In this document: positions 56,724-64,000 of the stretch, piece by piece | How the letters are laid out: each line of letters begins with the position of its first letter | Numbering within the stretch: position 1 is the stretch's first letter | DNA from: Azospirillum oryzae | GTDB lineage: Bacteria > Pseudomonadota > Alphaproteobacteria > Azospirillales > Azospirillaceae | Reading direction: 5' to 3' | DNA length: 64,000 nt | NCBI RefSeq assembly: GCF_900177515.1 | Contig: NZ_FXAK01000007.1 | Span: 1,472,501 to 1,536,500 of the forward strand | Position numbers and translations under genes: made by a program | Notes under the pieces: generated by a model | The model's database searches: none | Told to the model about the DNA's origin: nothing | The model's input: only the letters and a program-made list of their open reading frames with translations

Positions 56724-56924
56724 GGTAACGGGCGTTCCGTTGGGCGACGCTCCCGCTCATCGGTACAGCCGTCCACGCGGCATAGAGCGAATGTGCATGG
56801 AATGAAACCGGCGGTGGCGTGTTTGGACCCACACGGCGCCGCTGGGTTCGGTTTCGAGTCCAACGCTGGCTCATACGGCCAATCCCGCCGATGGCGCCGC
56901 CAACTGGCTGAGGAGCGATACCCC

Positions 56925-57236
56925 ATGCGCAGCAAGTTTCTGATCGTGGCCCTGCCCGCCCTGCTTCTGGGCCTGGCGGCCTGCGACGACCAAAACGCCC
57001 AGAACTCCAATGCGGCGAACCAGACCAGCCCGACCACCAGCAGCGGGTCGAGCACCGAATCCACCACCGTCCCGCCGCCTTCGACCGGCGTTCCGGTGCA
57101 AGGCGGGACCTCCGGCAATTCGATGAACGAGACCAGCGGCGCCACCCGCACCGTGCCGGGCGGCTCGACCGCCGGCGGTTCGGCCGGCGGCGGCGCCAGC
57201 ACCGGCGGCTCCCCCACCCCGTCGGGCAGCCAGTAA
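56925..57236 (+). CDS. Small low-complexity lipoprotein
   Basis: 103 residues from the ATG at 56925 (MRSKFLIVALPALLLGLAAC), preceded by gaggagcgat. The lipobox LGLAAC places the lipidated Cys at residue 20, so the protein is membrane-tethered after export. The mature part is almost only Asn, Ser, Thr, Gly and Pro (TSGNSMNETSGATRTVPGGS, GGSAGGGASTGGSP) and is probably disordered. The function is unknown. It converges on modC, whose stop lies 19 nt beyond. Confidence 0.72.
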   Translation: MRSKFLIVALPALLLGLAACDDQNAQNSNAANQTSPTTSSGSSTESTTVPPPSTGVPVQGGTSGNSMNETSGATRTVPGGSTAGGSAGGGASTGGSPTPSGSQ

Positions 57237-57255
57237 GGACGGACGTGGTGGACGG

Positions 57256-58377
57256 TCACACGTCCACCACCCGCCTCCGCCGGTCCGATGGCTCGCCGCT
57301 GCTGTCCGGCTCGAAGGCGATCCCCTTGACCAGCGCCACCACCGGGCGGCCGGGCGCCAGTTCCAACTCGCGCACGGCCGCCCGCGTGATGCGCGCGATC
57401 AGGAAGGACCCGCCGACGGCCAGCCGCACATCGGCCGAGGAAGGCCCCGCCTCCGCCACCTCCACCACCGTCGCGGCCAGAGCGTTGCGCAGGCTGACGC
57501 CGCTCGGCGGCTGCAAGGCGATGATGACGTCGCGGGCATGGATGTGCAGCCGCACCGCCGCGCCGGTCGGGCGGTCGATCCGCGGAACCGTCAGGCGCCC
57601 GCCGTCGAAGCCCAGAACCGACAGCCCGTCCTCCGGAACATGATGCTCGACGATCAGGTCCAGCACCGCGCCGGCATCCTGCGCACCGGTCACCGCCGAC
57701 AAATCCAGTCGGCCCATCACCGCGCCGACCGGCCCGGCCGCGCGCACCCTGCCCTCCGCGATCAGCACCATCGTGGTGGCGAGCCGCACCACCTCGTCCA
57801 ATGCGTGGCTGACCAGGACGATGGGGATGTTCATCTCGTCGCGCAGCCGCTCGATATAGGGCATGATCTCCGCCTTGCGGGCGGTATCGAGCGAGGCCAT
57901 CGGCTCGTCCATCAGCAGCAGGCGCGGCTGCGCCAGCAGGGCGCGGCCGAAGGCGACCCGCTGCTTCTCGCCGCCGGACAGGCCGCGCGGCCGGCGGTCC
58001 AGCAGATGGCCCAGCCCCAGCAACTCCACCACCGGCGCGAACGCGATCCGCCGCTCCCCGGCCGGCACACGGCGCAGCCCGTATTCCAGGTTGCTGCGCA
58101 CGGTCATGTGCGGGAACAGCCGCGAGTCCTGGAAGACATAGCCGATGCGACGCTTTTCCACCGGCACGTCGATGCGCCGGGCGCTGTCGAAGAACACCGT
58201 GTCGCCGATGCGGATATGGCCGGCATCGGGCCGCCTCAGCCCGGCGATCGCATTGATGACCGAAGTCTTGCCGGAGCCGGATCGGCCGAACAGCGCCGTC
58301 ACACCACGCTCCTCCGCGGTGAAGGCAATGTCGAGCGTGAAGGCGCCCAGTGTCTGGCGGATGTGCAGGTCGAGCAT
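57256..58377 (-). CDS. modC: Molybdate ABC transporter ATP-binding protein
   Basis: A 373-residue ATPase energising molybdate import. Walker A is GRSGSGKTSVINAIAGLRRP, the signature LSGGEKQRVAFGRALL, Walker B LLMDEPMASLDTARKAE. The C-terminal Mop/TOBE domain (VRLHIHARDVIIALQPPSGV, SLRNALAATVVEVAE) binds molybdate and distinguishes ModC from other ATPases. Last gene of modABC, 2 nt after modB. Confidence 0.95.
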   Translation of the reverse strand: MLDLHIRQTLGAFTLDIAFTAEERGVTALFGRSGSGKTSVINAIAGLRRPDAGHIRIGDTVFFDSARRIDVPVEKRRIGYVFQDSRLFPHMTVRSNLEYGLRRVPAGERRIAFAPVVELLGLGHLLDRRPRGLSGGEKQRVAFGRALLAQPRLLLMDEPMASLDTARKAEIMPYIERLRDEMNIPIVLVSHALDEVVRLATTMVLIAEGRVRAAGPVGAVMGRLDLSAVTGAQDAGAVLDLIVEHHVPEDGLSVLGFDGGRLTVPRIDRPTGAAVRLHIHARDVIIALQPPSGVSLRNALAATVVEVAEAGPSSADVRLAVGGSFLIARITRAAVRELELAPGRPVVALVKGIAFEPDSSGEPSDRRRRVVDV

Positions 58378-58379
58378 GG

Positions 58380-59075
58380 TCAGACCTGCCCGATCAGGCG
58401 GCGAACCCGGTTCGCCAGAAACTCCGACAGCATCAGCGCCAGCAGCGCCACGCCGAAGGAAATCGCCGCCAGCCGCGCCGCCACCGCGTCGCCGCCCGGT
58501 TCCTGCGTCGCGGCATAGATCGCCAGCGGCAGGGTCTGCGTCTTGCCGGGGATGTTGGACACGAAGGTGATGACCGCCCCGAACTCGCCCATTGCGGCGG
58601 CAAAGGCGACGATGGCGCCGGACAGCAGGCCCGGCGCCATCAGCGGCAGCAGGATGGTGAAGAAGCGGTCGACCGGCCCGGCGCCAAGCGTACGGGCCGC
58701 CGCCTCCAGCCCGCCGTCGATGGCCTCAACCGACAGGCGGATCGCCCGCACCATCAGCGGGAAGGAGGTCACCGCCACCGCCAGCGACGCCCCCTCCGCC
58801 GTGAAGATCAGCTTGATGCCGAAGGTCTGGTAGAGCCAGCCGCCGACCACCCCCTTGGTCCCCATCGTCACCAGCAGGATATAGCCGGTGACCACGGGCG
58901 GCAGGACCAGCGGCAGATGGACCAGCCCATCGACCAGCGTCTTGCCCGGAAAGGAATAACGGCCGAGCACCCAGGCGGCGAGCACGGCCACCGGCAATCC
59001 AAACGCGATGGCGACACCCGCGACACGCAGGCTCAGCAGCAACGCGGTGGTTTCCATCGGCGTCAGGAGTTCCAT
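58380..59075 (-). CDS. modB: Molybdate ABC transporter permease
   Basis: A 231-residue permease with about five to six helices. The family signature around LEAAARTLGAGPVDRFFTIL carries the ATPase-coupling loop, preceded by VTSFPLMVRAIRLSVEAIDG. AAMGEFGAVITFVSNIPGKT is the conserved ModB segment. It forms the inner-membrane channel between ModA and ModC. It starts 10 nt after modA and ends 2 nt before modC. Confidence 0.94.
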   Translation of the reverse strand: MELLTPMETTALLLSLRVAGVAIAFGLPVAVLAAWVLGRYSFPGKTLVDGLVHLPLVLPPVVTGYILLVTMGTKGVVGGWLYQTFGIKLIFTAEGASLAVAVTSFPLMVRAIRLSVEAIDGGLEAAARTLGAGPVDRFFTILLPLMAPGLLSGAIVAFAAAMGEFGAVITFVSNIPGKTQTLPLAIYAATQEPGGDAVAARLAAISFGVALLALMLSEFLANRVRRLIGQV

Positions 59076-59085
59076 GCGGCAGAGC

Positions 59086-59901
59086 TTACGGTGCCTTGGG
59101 TGCCGGAACGAAGCCGAATTCCTTCCACACCGCCATGCCGTCCGGCGATTTCATGTAGTCGAGAAAGGCGACGGCCGCCGGATTCTTCGACGCCGCCACC
59201 AAGGCGGCCGGATAGGTGATCGCCGGATAGCTGTCCGGCGGGAAGGCCGCGGCGACCTCCACCCCCGGATCGATGGCGGCGTCGGTGCGATAAACGATGC
59301 CCAGCGGCACCTCGCCCCGGCTGACCAGCACCAGCGCGGCGCGCACGCTGTCGGCCCGCGCCAGCTTCGGTTCGACCGCCGTCCATTGGCCCAGCGACTC
59401 CAGCGCCGCCTTGGCGTACTTCCCGACCGGAACGTTCGACGGGTCGCCGGTGGCGAGCCGCCCGTCGCCCAGCTGGTCCGCCAGATTGCCGCCCTTGGAC
59501 AGATCCGGCTTCAGGGTCGAACCCTTCGGCACCACCGCCACCAGTTCGTTGCCCAGCAAATTCACCCGGCTGTCGGTCTTGATGAGATCGCGCTTCTGCA
59601 GATAGTCCATCCAGTCAAGATCGGCCGAGATGAAGATGTCGGCCGGGGCGCCATTCTCGATCTGCTTGGCCAGCGCCGACGAAGCGGCGAAGGAGGACGT
59701 TACGGTGGTCCCAGTCTTCACCTTGAACTGCGAGGCCAGCTTTTCCACCGCATTCTTGGTCGAGGCCGCCGCCAGAACCAGCACGTCCTGCGCCATCGCC
59801 GCCGGTGCCGAGACCGTCAGGCCGATGCCCAGGACGAAAGCCGAAACCGCCGCCGTGAATCCGCGGCGCCCGAACTTCCCATTCAAACCGACCATCGCCA
59901 C
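59086..59901 (-). CDS. modA: Molybdate-binding periplasmic protein
   Basis: A 271-residue binding protein with a signal peptide (AVSAFVLGIGLTVSAPAAMA, cleavage near AMAQDVLV). The mature start VLVLAAASTKNAVEKLASQF and SSFAASSALAKQIENGAPAD are typical of ModA, whose Ser residues bind the oxyanion. ALLVLVSRGEVPLGIVYRTD is the second lobe signature (read as ALVLVSRGEVPLGIVY). It captures molybdate for nitrogenase and molybdopterin enzymes. A start two codons later (MVGLNGK) is possible. Confidence 0.93.
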   Translation of the reverse strand: MAMVGLNGKFGRRGFTAAVSAFVLGIGLTVSAPAAMAQDVLVLAAASTKNAVEKLASQFKVKTGTTVTSSFAASSALAKQIENGAPADIFISADLDWMDYLQKRDLIKTDSRVNLLGNELVAVVPKGSTLKPDLSKGGNLADQLGDGRLATGDPSNVPVGKYAKAALESLGQWTAVEPKLARADSVRAALVLVSRGEVPLGIVYRTDAAIDPGVEVAAAFPPDSYPAITYPAALVAASKNPAAVAFLDYMKSPDGMAVWKEFGFVPAPKAP

Positions 59902-59923
59902 CTCCTGCCGATTTCGCCACCCA

Positions 59924-59947
59924 ACCTATATTCCAACGGATACAACG
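59924..59947. promoter_or_regulatory. Imperfect inverted repeat upstream of modA (ModE-like site?)
   Basis: acctatat (59924-59931), 8 nt, atacaacg (59940-59947), 23 nt upstream of the modA start. It loosely resembles ModE operators, which pair CGnTATAT with ATATAnCG halves. Mismatches are several, and no modE gene is in the window. Confidence 0.25.
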
Positions 59948-60094
59948 CTTCGCAGTTGCGGTAAAGCGCAAACGGTGCAATCCGCACGATGGAGGCATGG
60001 CCGCCATCCACATCATGTCATGACTTGCATTGCGGCCCCGTGATAGGAAGTGCGGCGAATCAGCCCCGCTCCCCTCCCGCACCAGGAAAGCCCC

Positions 60095-60748
60095 ATGCGC
60101 GCCGTGAAGATTTCCCCCTCGATTCTCTCCGCCGATTTCGCCCGGCTGGGCGAGGAGGTCCGCGCGGTGGATGCCGCCGGCGCCGACTACATCCACATCG
60201 ACGTGATGGACGGCCATTTCGTGCCGAACCTCACCATCGGGCCGGGCGTGGTGAAGGCGCTGCGTCCGCACTCCGCCAAGGTCTTCGACGTCCATTTGAT
60301 GATCTCGCCGGTGGACCTGTTCATTCCCGATTTCGCCAAGGCCGGCGCCGACATCATCACCGTCCATCCGGAAGCCGGGCCGCATCTGCACCGCACCATC
60401 CAGCTGATCAAGTCGCTGGGCAAGAAGGCCGGCGTCTCGCTGAACCCGGCCACCCCGGTGGACGCCATCCAGCATGTGCTGGAGGACATCGACCTCGTGC
60501 TGGTGATGACGGTGAACCCCGGCTTCGGCGGCCAGAGCTTCATCAAGAGCCAGCTTCCGAAGATCCGCGACCTCCGCGCCCGCATCGACGCGCTCGGCAA
60601 GCAGATCGACCTCGAAGTGGATGGCGGCATCAACCCGGAGACCGCCCGTCTGGCGATCGAGGCCGGCGCCGACGTGCTGGTGGCCGGCACCGCCACCTTC
60701 ACCGGCGGCCCGGAGCAGTATGCGGCCAACATCCGCGCGCTGCGTTGA
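60095..60748 (+). CDS. rpe: Ribulose-phosphate 3-epimerase
   Basis: 217 residues from the ATG at 60095 (MRAVKISPSILSADFARLGE). A TIM-barrel metal enzyme of the pentose phosphate and Calvin pathways. Metal and catalytic residues lie in ILSADFA, HIDVMDGHFVPNLTIGP and FDVHLMI, then VMTVNPGFGGQSFI and LEVDGGINPETA. Single gene, divergent from modABC, followed by a strong terminator. Confidence 0.97.
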   Translation: MRAVKISPSILSADFARLGEEVRAVDAAGADYIHIDVMDGHFVPNLTIGPGVVKALRPHSAKVFDVHLMISPVDLFIPDFAKAGADIITVHPEAGPHLHRTIQLIKSLGKKAGVSLNPATPVDAIQHVLEDIDLVLVMTVNPGFGGQSFIKSQLPKIRDLRARIDALGKQIDLEVDGGINPETARLAIEAGADVLVAGTATFTGGPEQYAANIRALR

Positions 60749-60771
60749 ACGGAATGTCCCTATAAAACGCC

Positions 60772-60824
60772 AGCGGCCCCGCAGCGCCCTCCGGATGGGG
60801 AGCGATGCGGGGCCGCTTCGTTTC
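60772..60824 (+). terminator. Terminator after rpe
   Basis: A perfect 12-bp stem (agcggccccgca 60772-60783, tgcggggccgct 60806-60817) with a 22-nt loop, followed by tcgttt. It sits 24 nt after the rpe stop and may also serve the convergent secreted-protein gene. Confidence 0.8.
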
Positions 60825-60876
60825 AGGCCGGGCTGACCAAAGACCGGCCGGCAGCCATCAATCAGCGGGCCATGAA

Positions 60877-61323
60877 TCAGCGTGTCGGCGGCGTATAGGG
60901 CGCGCCGCCATCAAGGCCGCGCGTGCTGTTGTTGCCTTCCGTCTGGGAACCGGTGCCGGAATAGCTGGATCCGGAATGGCTGGAACCCGAATTGCTGTAG
61001 CCGTAGGTCCCGGTGTTCGAGCCATAGGTCCCGGTGCTGGACCCCGAATAGCCGCCGGCCGGCATCCGGTTCTCCATCCGCTGCTGTTCGGCCAGTTGGC
61101 GTTCGCCGATGCTCTCGCCCAGCACGACGACCTTGCCGCCCTGCGCCGTGTCGGTCACCGGCAGGCCGCGCGCCGGCGCGGTGAGCGGCGGAACGCCGGT
61201 GGTCGCGCCCATCGTATAGCTGGACCCGGCCTGAGGCGTCGTCGCGGAACCGGCCACCTGGGCCATCGCGCCGGTCGACAGCAGAACGGCACCCACAGCG
61301 GTGAAAATGAAGGTCTTGTTCAT
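60877..61323 (-). CDS. Secreted Ser/Gly/Tyr-rich low-complexity protein
   Basis: 148 residues from the ATG at 61323 (MNKTFIFTAVGAVLLSTGAM). The signal peptide is cleaved near AMAQVAGS. A middle section (GKVVVLGESIGERQLAEQQR) looks structured. The C-terminal third is repetitive Ser/Gly/Tyr (SGSSTGTYGSNTGTYGYSNS) and likely disordered or surface-exposed. The family is unknown to me. A candidate EcfG promoter lies upstream on the minus strand, and it diverges from the GlsB-like gene, so a role in stress or envelope protection is a guess. Confidence 0.7.
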   Translation of the reverse strand: MNKTFIFTAVGAVLLSTGAMAQVAGSATTPQAGSSYTMGATTGVPPLTAPARGLPVTDTAQGGKVVVLGESIGERQLAEQQRMENRMPAGGYSGSSTGTYGSNTGTYGYSNSGSSHSGSSYSGTGSQTEGNNSTRGLDGGAPYTPPTR

Positions 61324-61388
61324 AACGCATCTCCTAAACAGTCGTCCGTGGCGGCACCGCAGTGCAGCGCCGGGAACGTGATGCGGAG

Positions 61389-61414
61389 AACATGGCCGGC
61401 CCTGGAAAGGTTCC
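61389..61414 (-). promoter_or_regulatory. Candidate EcfG-type promoter (minus strand)
   Basis: On the minus strand: ggaac (61414-61410), 17 nt, tgtt (61392-61389). The -35 element is exact and the -10 has one mismatch from CGTT. It is 66 nt upstream of the secreted-protein start. Confidence 0.4.
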
Positions 61415-61472
61415 CGCCGCCCGGGTTTCGCATACCCAAAGGCGAGGCACCCTAAAAGATCACGCATCGGCG

Positions 61473-61497
61473 AGAACCAAATGCGTCTCTGCCCGTT
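61473..61497 (+). promoter_or_regulatory. Candidate EcfG-type promoter (plus strand)
   Basis: agaac (61473-61477), 16 nt, cgtt (61494-61497): one mismatch from GGAAC-N16-CGTT. It lies 43 nt before the GlsB/YeaQ-like start. Genes of this family are common general-stress targets in alphaproteobacteria. Confidence 0.5.
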
Positions 61498-61540
61498 ATT
61501 GGGCATGGGAAGACGGTCCCGCAACGGAAGGGAAAACACC

Positions 61541-61798
61541 ATGGGCATTCTCTGGACGATCATCATCGGCTTTCTCGCCGGCATCGTCGCCAAGTTCCTG
61601 ATGCCGGGTCGCGATCCGGGCGGCTTCATCATCACCACCCTGCTGGGCATCGCCGGCGCTTTCGTCGCGACATATCTGGGTGCCGCCGTCGGCTGGTACC
61701 GGCCGGGCGAGGGAGCGGGCTTCATCGGCGCCATTGTGGGCGCGATCATCATCCTGGCCATCTACCGCATGATCGCCGGCCGCCGGACGACGGTCTAA
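61541..61798 (+). CDS. GlsB/YeaQ/YmgE family stress-response membrane protein
   Basis: 85 residues from the ATG at 61541 (MGILWTIIIGFLAGIVAKFL). A three-helix inner-membrane protein with the family motif LMPGRDPGGFIITTLLGIAG AFVATYLG and a last helix FIGAIVGAIIILAIYRMI. Members are induced by stress, with no known biochemical activity. It follows a candidate EcfG promoter, is divergent from the secreted protein, and converges on the PhyR-like gene through a strong terminator. Confidence 0.92.
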   Translation: MGILWTIIIGFLAGIVAKFLMPGRDPGGFIITTLLGIAGAFVATYLGAAVGWYRPGEGAGFIGAIVGAIIILAIYRMIAGRRTTV

Positions 61799-61836
61799 CC
61801 GCCGGCTGCCCGGCTTGCTCCAAAGCCGGACAACAC

Positions 61837-61870
61837 AAAGGGACCACCGGACGGCCGGCGGTCCCTTTTT
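61837..61870. terminator. Bidirectional terminator between glsB-like and phyR-like genes
   Basis: A stem aaagggacc (61837-61845) with ggtcccttt (61860-61868), extended inward by ccgg/ccgg, and a T run on the plus strand (61866-61870). A short A run before the stem would give U residues on the minus strand. It separates two convergent genes. Confidence 0.9.
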
Positions 61871-61903
61871 CGTGTGCCTATATTGCGGGCCTGATCGGCG
61901 ACC

Positions 61904-62704
61904 TTACGCCAGCGCCACCGGCTGCGGCATGAAGATGGCGCGGGAGATGGCGGCCTGGATGCCGGCGTTCGTGAAGGGCTTGCGGACGATCTGTCCCAGA
62001 TGGCGGGCATCGCCGGCCTGGATGTCGTCGTCGAAGGCGGTGACGAAGATGGTGCGCAGATCGCGCACGCGCTTCAGCCGCCGCGCGATCTCGATCCCGC
62101 TGCCGCCGTCGGCCAGCCGGACGTCCAGCAGGGCCAGCGTCGGTTTCTCCACCTTCATCAGGGCCAGCGCCTCCGGCTCGTTGCCGGCTGTCCCGCAGAC
62201 GACATGCCCCATTTCGGCGACCAGCGCCCCCAGTTCCATCGCCAGCAGGGCGTTGTCCTCCACCACCATCACCCGCTGGACCATGGCGCCGCGCACCCGT
62301 GCGCGCGCGGTCTTCAACCTCTCGATCGCCTCACCCGGCCGCAGTTGCAGCACCTTCGCCGCCTGCGGCAGGCTCAGCCCTTCCAGCGCGGTCAGCAGAT
62401 ACAGACGGCGATCGGCCTCCGGCAGTTCGGCAAGGGCGCGTTCGATGGGGTGCGGCGAACGCAGCGGCCGGCCTGCCGGGCCAAGGTCTTCGGAACGGTC
62501 GAACAGCAGGTTCAGCAGCGCATACATCGGCAGCAACGCCCCGTCGCCGCCACGATCCAGCCCGAAGCGCGACGGCGCCATCATCGCCGCCTCGACACAG
62601 CGGGTCACCAGCGCGTCGCCGCGATCGGTCGCGCCGGTCAGCGCCCGCGCGTAGCGGCGCAGCACCGGAACCACTTCGAACAGTTCGCATTCGTAAACGA
62701 GCAT
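61904..62704 (-). CDS. phyR: PhyR-like response regulator (sigma-like domain plus receiver)
   Basis: A 266-residue protein with the PhyR layout. The N-terminal half resembles an ECF sigma factor (ELFEVVPVLRRYARALTGAT, RALAELPEADRRLYLLTALE, LSLPQAAKVLQLRPGEAIER). The C-terminal receiver has MVVEDNALLAMELGALV, phosphoacceptor in LALLDVRLADGGSG, Thr in IFVTAFDDD and Lys in VRKPFTNAGI. In alphaproteobacteria phosphorylated PhyR sequesters the anti-sigma NepR and frees EcfG. No nepR or ecfG is adjacent, and the sigma-like half is divergent, so it may be a paralogue. Confidence 0.85.
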   Translation of the reverse strand: MLVYECELFEVVPVLRRYARALTGATDRGDALVTRCVEAAMMAPSRFGLDRGGDGALLPMYALLNLLFDRSEDLGPAGRPLRSPHPIERALAELPEADRRLYLLTALEGLSLPQAAKVLQLRPGEAIERLKTARARVRGAMVQRVMVVEDNALLAMELGALVAEMGHVVCGTAGNEPEALALMKVEKPTLALLDVRLADGGSGIEIARRLKRVRDLRTIFVTAFDDDIQAGDARHLGQIVRKPFTNAGIQAAISRAIFMPQPVALA

Positions 62705-62966
62705 ACCCGTGACTCCGCTCCCCGCCGGGAGTTGCCGCTCTGGATTCGCGCCTTTCGAACCGTTGACCGGGGAAAGGCGCCGGCCCCGTCGAATCGCGTC
62801 GGGCCATAAGCCGGCTTATTTGACCGTCCTTCGTCCTATTCGGATCCTATCATGTGCGGGGTGGCGGTCGAATGGGAAATGGGGGTGCCGGCCGCCAACG
62901 GACGATCAGGCCCCTACGGTCAGGAAAAAGCAATCGAGGGTAGGGCAATCGTAGAGCGAGCCGCGG
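62705..62966. other. Intergenic gap upstream of the phyR-like gene
   Basis: 262 nt between two minus-strand genes. It should contain the phyR-like promoter. I found no clear EcfG box, hairpin or small gene here. Confidence 0.4.
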
Positions 62967-63524
62967 TCATTTGGCGTTCTCGCGAAGCTGCCGGCTGCGC
63001 CATTGCCAGGGCTTTTCCACCTGCCCGGCCCACAGCCCCATGCGCTTGCTCTGGGCATAGGCTTCGCCCTTCTGATAGGCCGGCGACAGGCTGGCATATT
63101 GAAAGGCCCAGCCGCGTGACACCATCGCCGCCCCCAGATCGACGCCGCGCACGCGGCATTCGCCCTTCTTCTCGCCGGTGCGGTCCTGTTCGGTGACGGT
63201 GCAGTTCACCTCCTCGCCCTTCACCATGTTGGCGAGCACGGCGGTGGCGACCTTGAAGCAGTCCAGTTCGTGACCGTAACGGTTCCTGCACTTCTGCCCC
63301 GGATCCGGCGCGTCGATGCCCATCAATCGGACCGCCGTGCCGTTGATGGTCAGCAGGTCGCCCTCGACCGCCATGGCGGTGCCCTTCAGGGTCTGGTCCG
63401 GCGTGTTGGCGATGGGGCCGCGCCCCTTGGCCGCCTGATTGGTCTGTGCCATGGCCGGTCCCGCCACCGCGAGCGCCGCCGCCAGAAGCAGCCCGCTCAC
63501 CGGCCCCTTCCGCAGCATCGCCAT
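62967..63524 (-). CDS. Thermonuclease-family exported protein (SNase-like)
   Basis: 185 residues from the ATG at 63524 (MAMLRKGPVSGLLLAAALAV), with a signal peptide cleaved near AMAQTNQ. The SNase-like core is LKGTAMAVEGDLLTINGTAV RLMGIDAPDPGQKC, where the Arg and Asp of RLMGIDAPD match the active site although the usual DGDT reads EGDL. LSPAYQKGEAYAQSKRMGLW is the C-terminal family motif. Four Cys residues may form disulfides. It may be a nuclease or an inactive relative. It begins 4 nt after the YedK gene stop. Confidence 0.82.
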   Translation of the reverse strand: MAMLRKGPVSGLLLAAALAVAGPAMAQTNQAAKGRGPIANTPDQTLKGTAMAVEGDLLTINGTAVRLMGIDAPDPGQKCRNRYGHELDCFKVATAVLANMVKGEEVNCTVTEQDRTGEKKGECRVRGVDLGAAMVSRGWAFQYASLSPAYQKGEAYAQSKRMGLWAGQVEKPWQWRSRQLRENAK

Positions 63525-63528
63525 CGCC

Positions 63529-64000
63529 TCAGAACAGGCTCGGCTGGTCATCGCCGGACTTGCTGCCCTTCGCATTGACCGGAGCGGCCTCCTGCGGCGG
63601 ATCGAGGCAGGAACAGTCGTCGTTGCGCACGCTGTTCACCTTCGGCCCCACCGGCACCACATCCAGCCACTCATCCGGCGCGGAGCGGATCAGCCCCTCC
63701 AGCACCGGCAGCGGGGTCGCGGGATCAAGCCACGCATCCCAGTCGGCGGGGTCGAGCACCACCGGCATGCGGTCGTGCAGGAAGGACAGCGTCGCGTTGG
63801 TCGCCGTCGTCACCACCGTCGCGGTTTCCAGCGGCGGGTCGAGCGGCGGTGCGCCCTTCGGCCCGCGCCAGCGCTCCCACAAGCCGGCCAGCGCGAACAG
63901 GCCGCGGTCGCGGCGGCGGATGACGTGGCCCTGCTTGCGCGGCTTCGCCCCCTCCCCCACGCTGGTCCATTCATAGAATCCGTCCAGCGGGACCAGGCAG
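63529..64000 (-). CDS. SOS response-associated peptidase family protein (YedK/HMCES), C-terminal part
   Basis: The gene enters from the right edge; about 157 codons are visible. The SRAP domain shows CLVPLDGFYEW, whose Glu is an active-site residue, then GLFALAGLWERW, VVTTATNATLSFLHDRMPVV with the conserved His, and the LDP..W..WL segment. YedK crosslinks its N-terminal Cys to abasic sites in single-stranded DNA. The N-terminus with that Cys lies outside the window. It is cotranscribed with the nuclease-like gene. Confidence 0.93.
   Translation of the reverse strand, partial: CLVPLDGFYEWTSVGEGAKPRKQGHVIRRRDRGLFALAGLWERWRGPKGAPPLDPPLETATVVTTATNATLSFLHDRMPVVLDPADWDAWLDPATPLPVLEGLIRSAPDEWLDVVPVGPKVNSVRNDDCSCLDPPQEAAPVNAKGSKSGDDQPSLF

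Overview
The window is GC-rich chromosomal DNA from an alphaproteobacterium, most likely Azospirillum or a close relative in the Rhodospirillales. The main reasons are the dusB-ntrB-ntrC-ntrY-ntrX string with hfq and hflX downstream, a pyruvate dehydrogenase E1 beta subunit carrying its own lipoyl domain, an IspD-IspF fusion, a PhyR-type response regulator and very high GC at third codon positions. I see no rRNA, insertion sequence, prophage or CRISPR array. This is mostly housekeeping and regulatory DNA with a few accessory islands.

Layout. 1-6.9 kb: the start of uvrA, then a polyphosphate neighbourhood (CYTH/CHAD protein, SixA-like phosphatase, ppk, ppx). 6.9-10.5 kb: an SDR dehydrogenase and a DUF1285-NUDIX-CCA transferase string. 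10.7-17.6 kb: a four-gene MoxR/DUF58/DUF4159/large membrane protein operon, followed by tRNA-Gln. 17.8-23.1 kb: HTH regulator, methyltransferase, MFS exporter with divergent LysR gene, an atypical SSB and a lone receiver protein. 23.3-27.3 kb: the least explained region. It has a coiled-coil/proline-rich protein, a ParA/MinD-like NTPase with a putative helical DNA-binding head and a long acidic linker, and two translationally coupled membrane-anchored coiled-coil proteins.

27.4-34.3 kb: a histone-deacetylase-like hydrolase, a TPP riboswitch in front of an ABC transporter for a thiamine precursor, a universal stress protein, a large palindromic intergenic repeat, an inositol-phosphatase-family enzyme and two unknown small proteins. 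34.4-45.2 kb: hflX, hfq, a HAD phosphatase, a Phd/VapC toxin-antitoxin pair and the NtrX/NtrY/NtrC/NtrB/DusB nitrogen-regulation locus, all on the minus strand. 45.3-48.3 kb: a CcsA-like membrane protein, ispDF, a CinA-family amidase and a tautomerase.

48.3-56.6 kb: the pyruvate dehydrogenase complex (pdhA, pdhB, pdhC, lpdA) with chorismate mutase inside it, and ftsB upstream; lipA and a RatA/COQ10-like gene lie downstream, linking the complex to lipoate synthesis. 56.9-60.7 kb: a small lipoprotein, modABC and rpe. 60.9-64 kb: a secreted low-complexity protein, a GlsB/YeaQ membrane protein, a PhyR-like regulator, a thermonuclease-family protein and the end of a YedK/SRAP gene. Candidate EcfG-type promoters lie near the PhyR-like gene, which would fit a small general-stress block.

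Coordinates, motifs and repeats were read by eye. Family names rest on recognised motifs and gene order, not on a database search.
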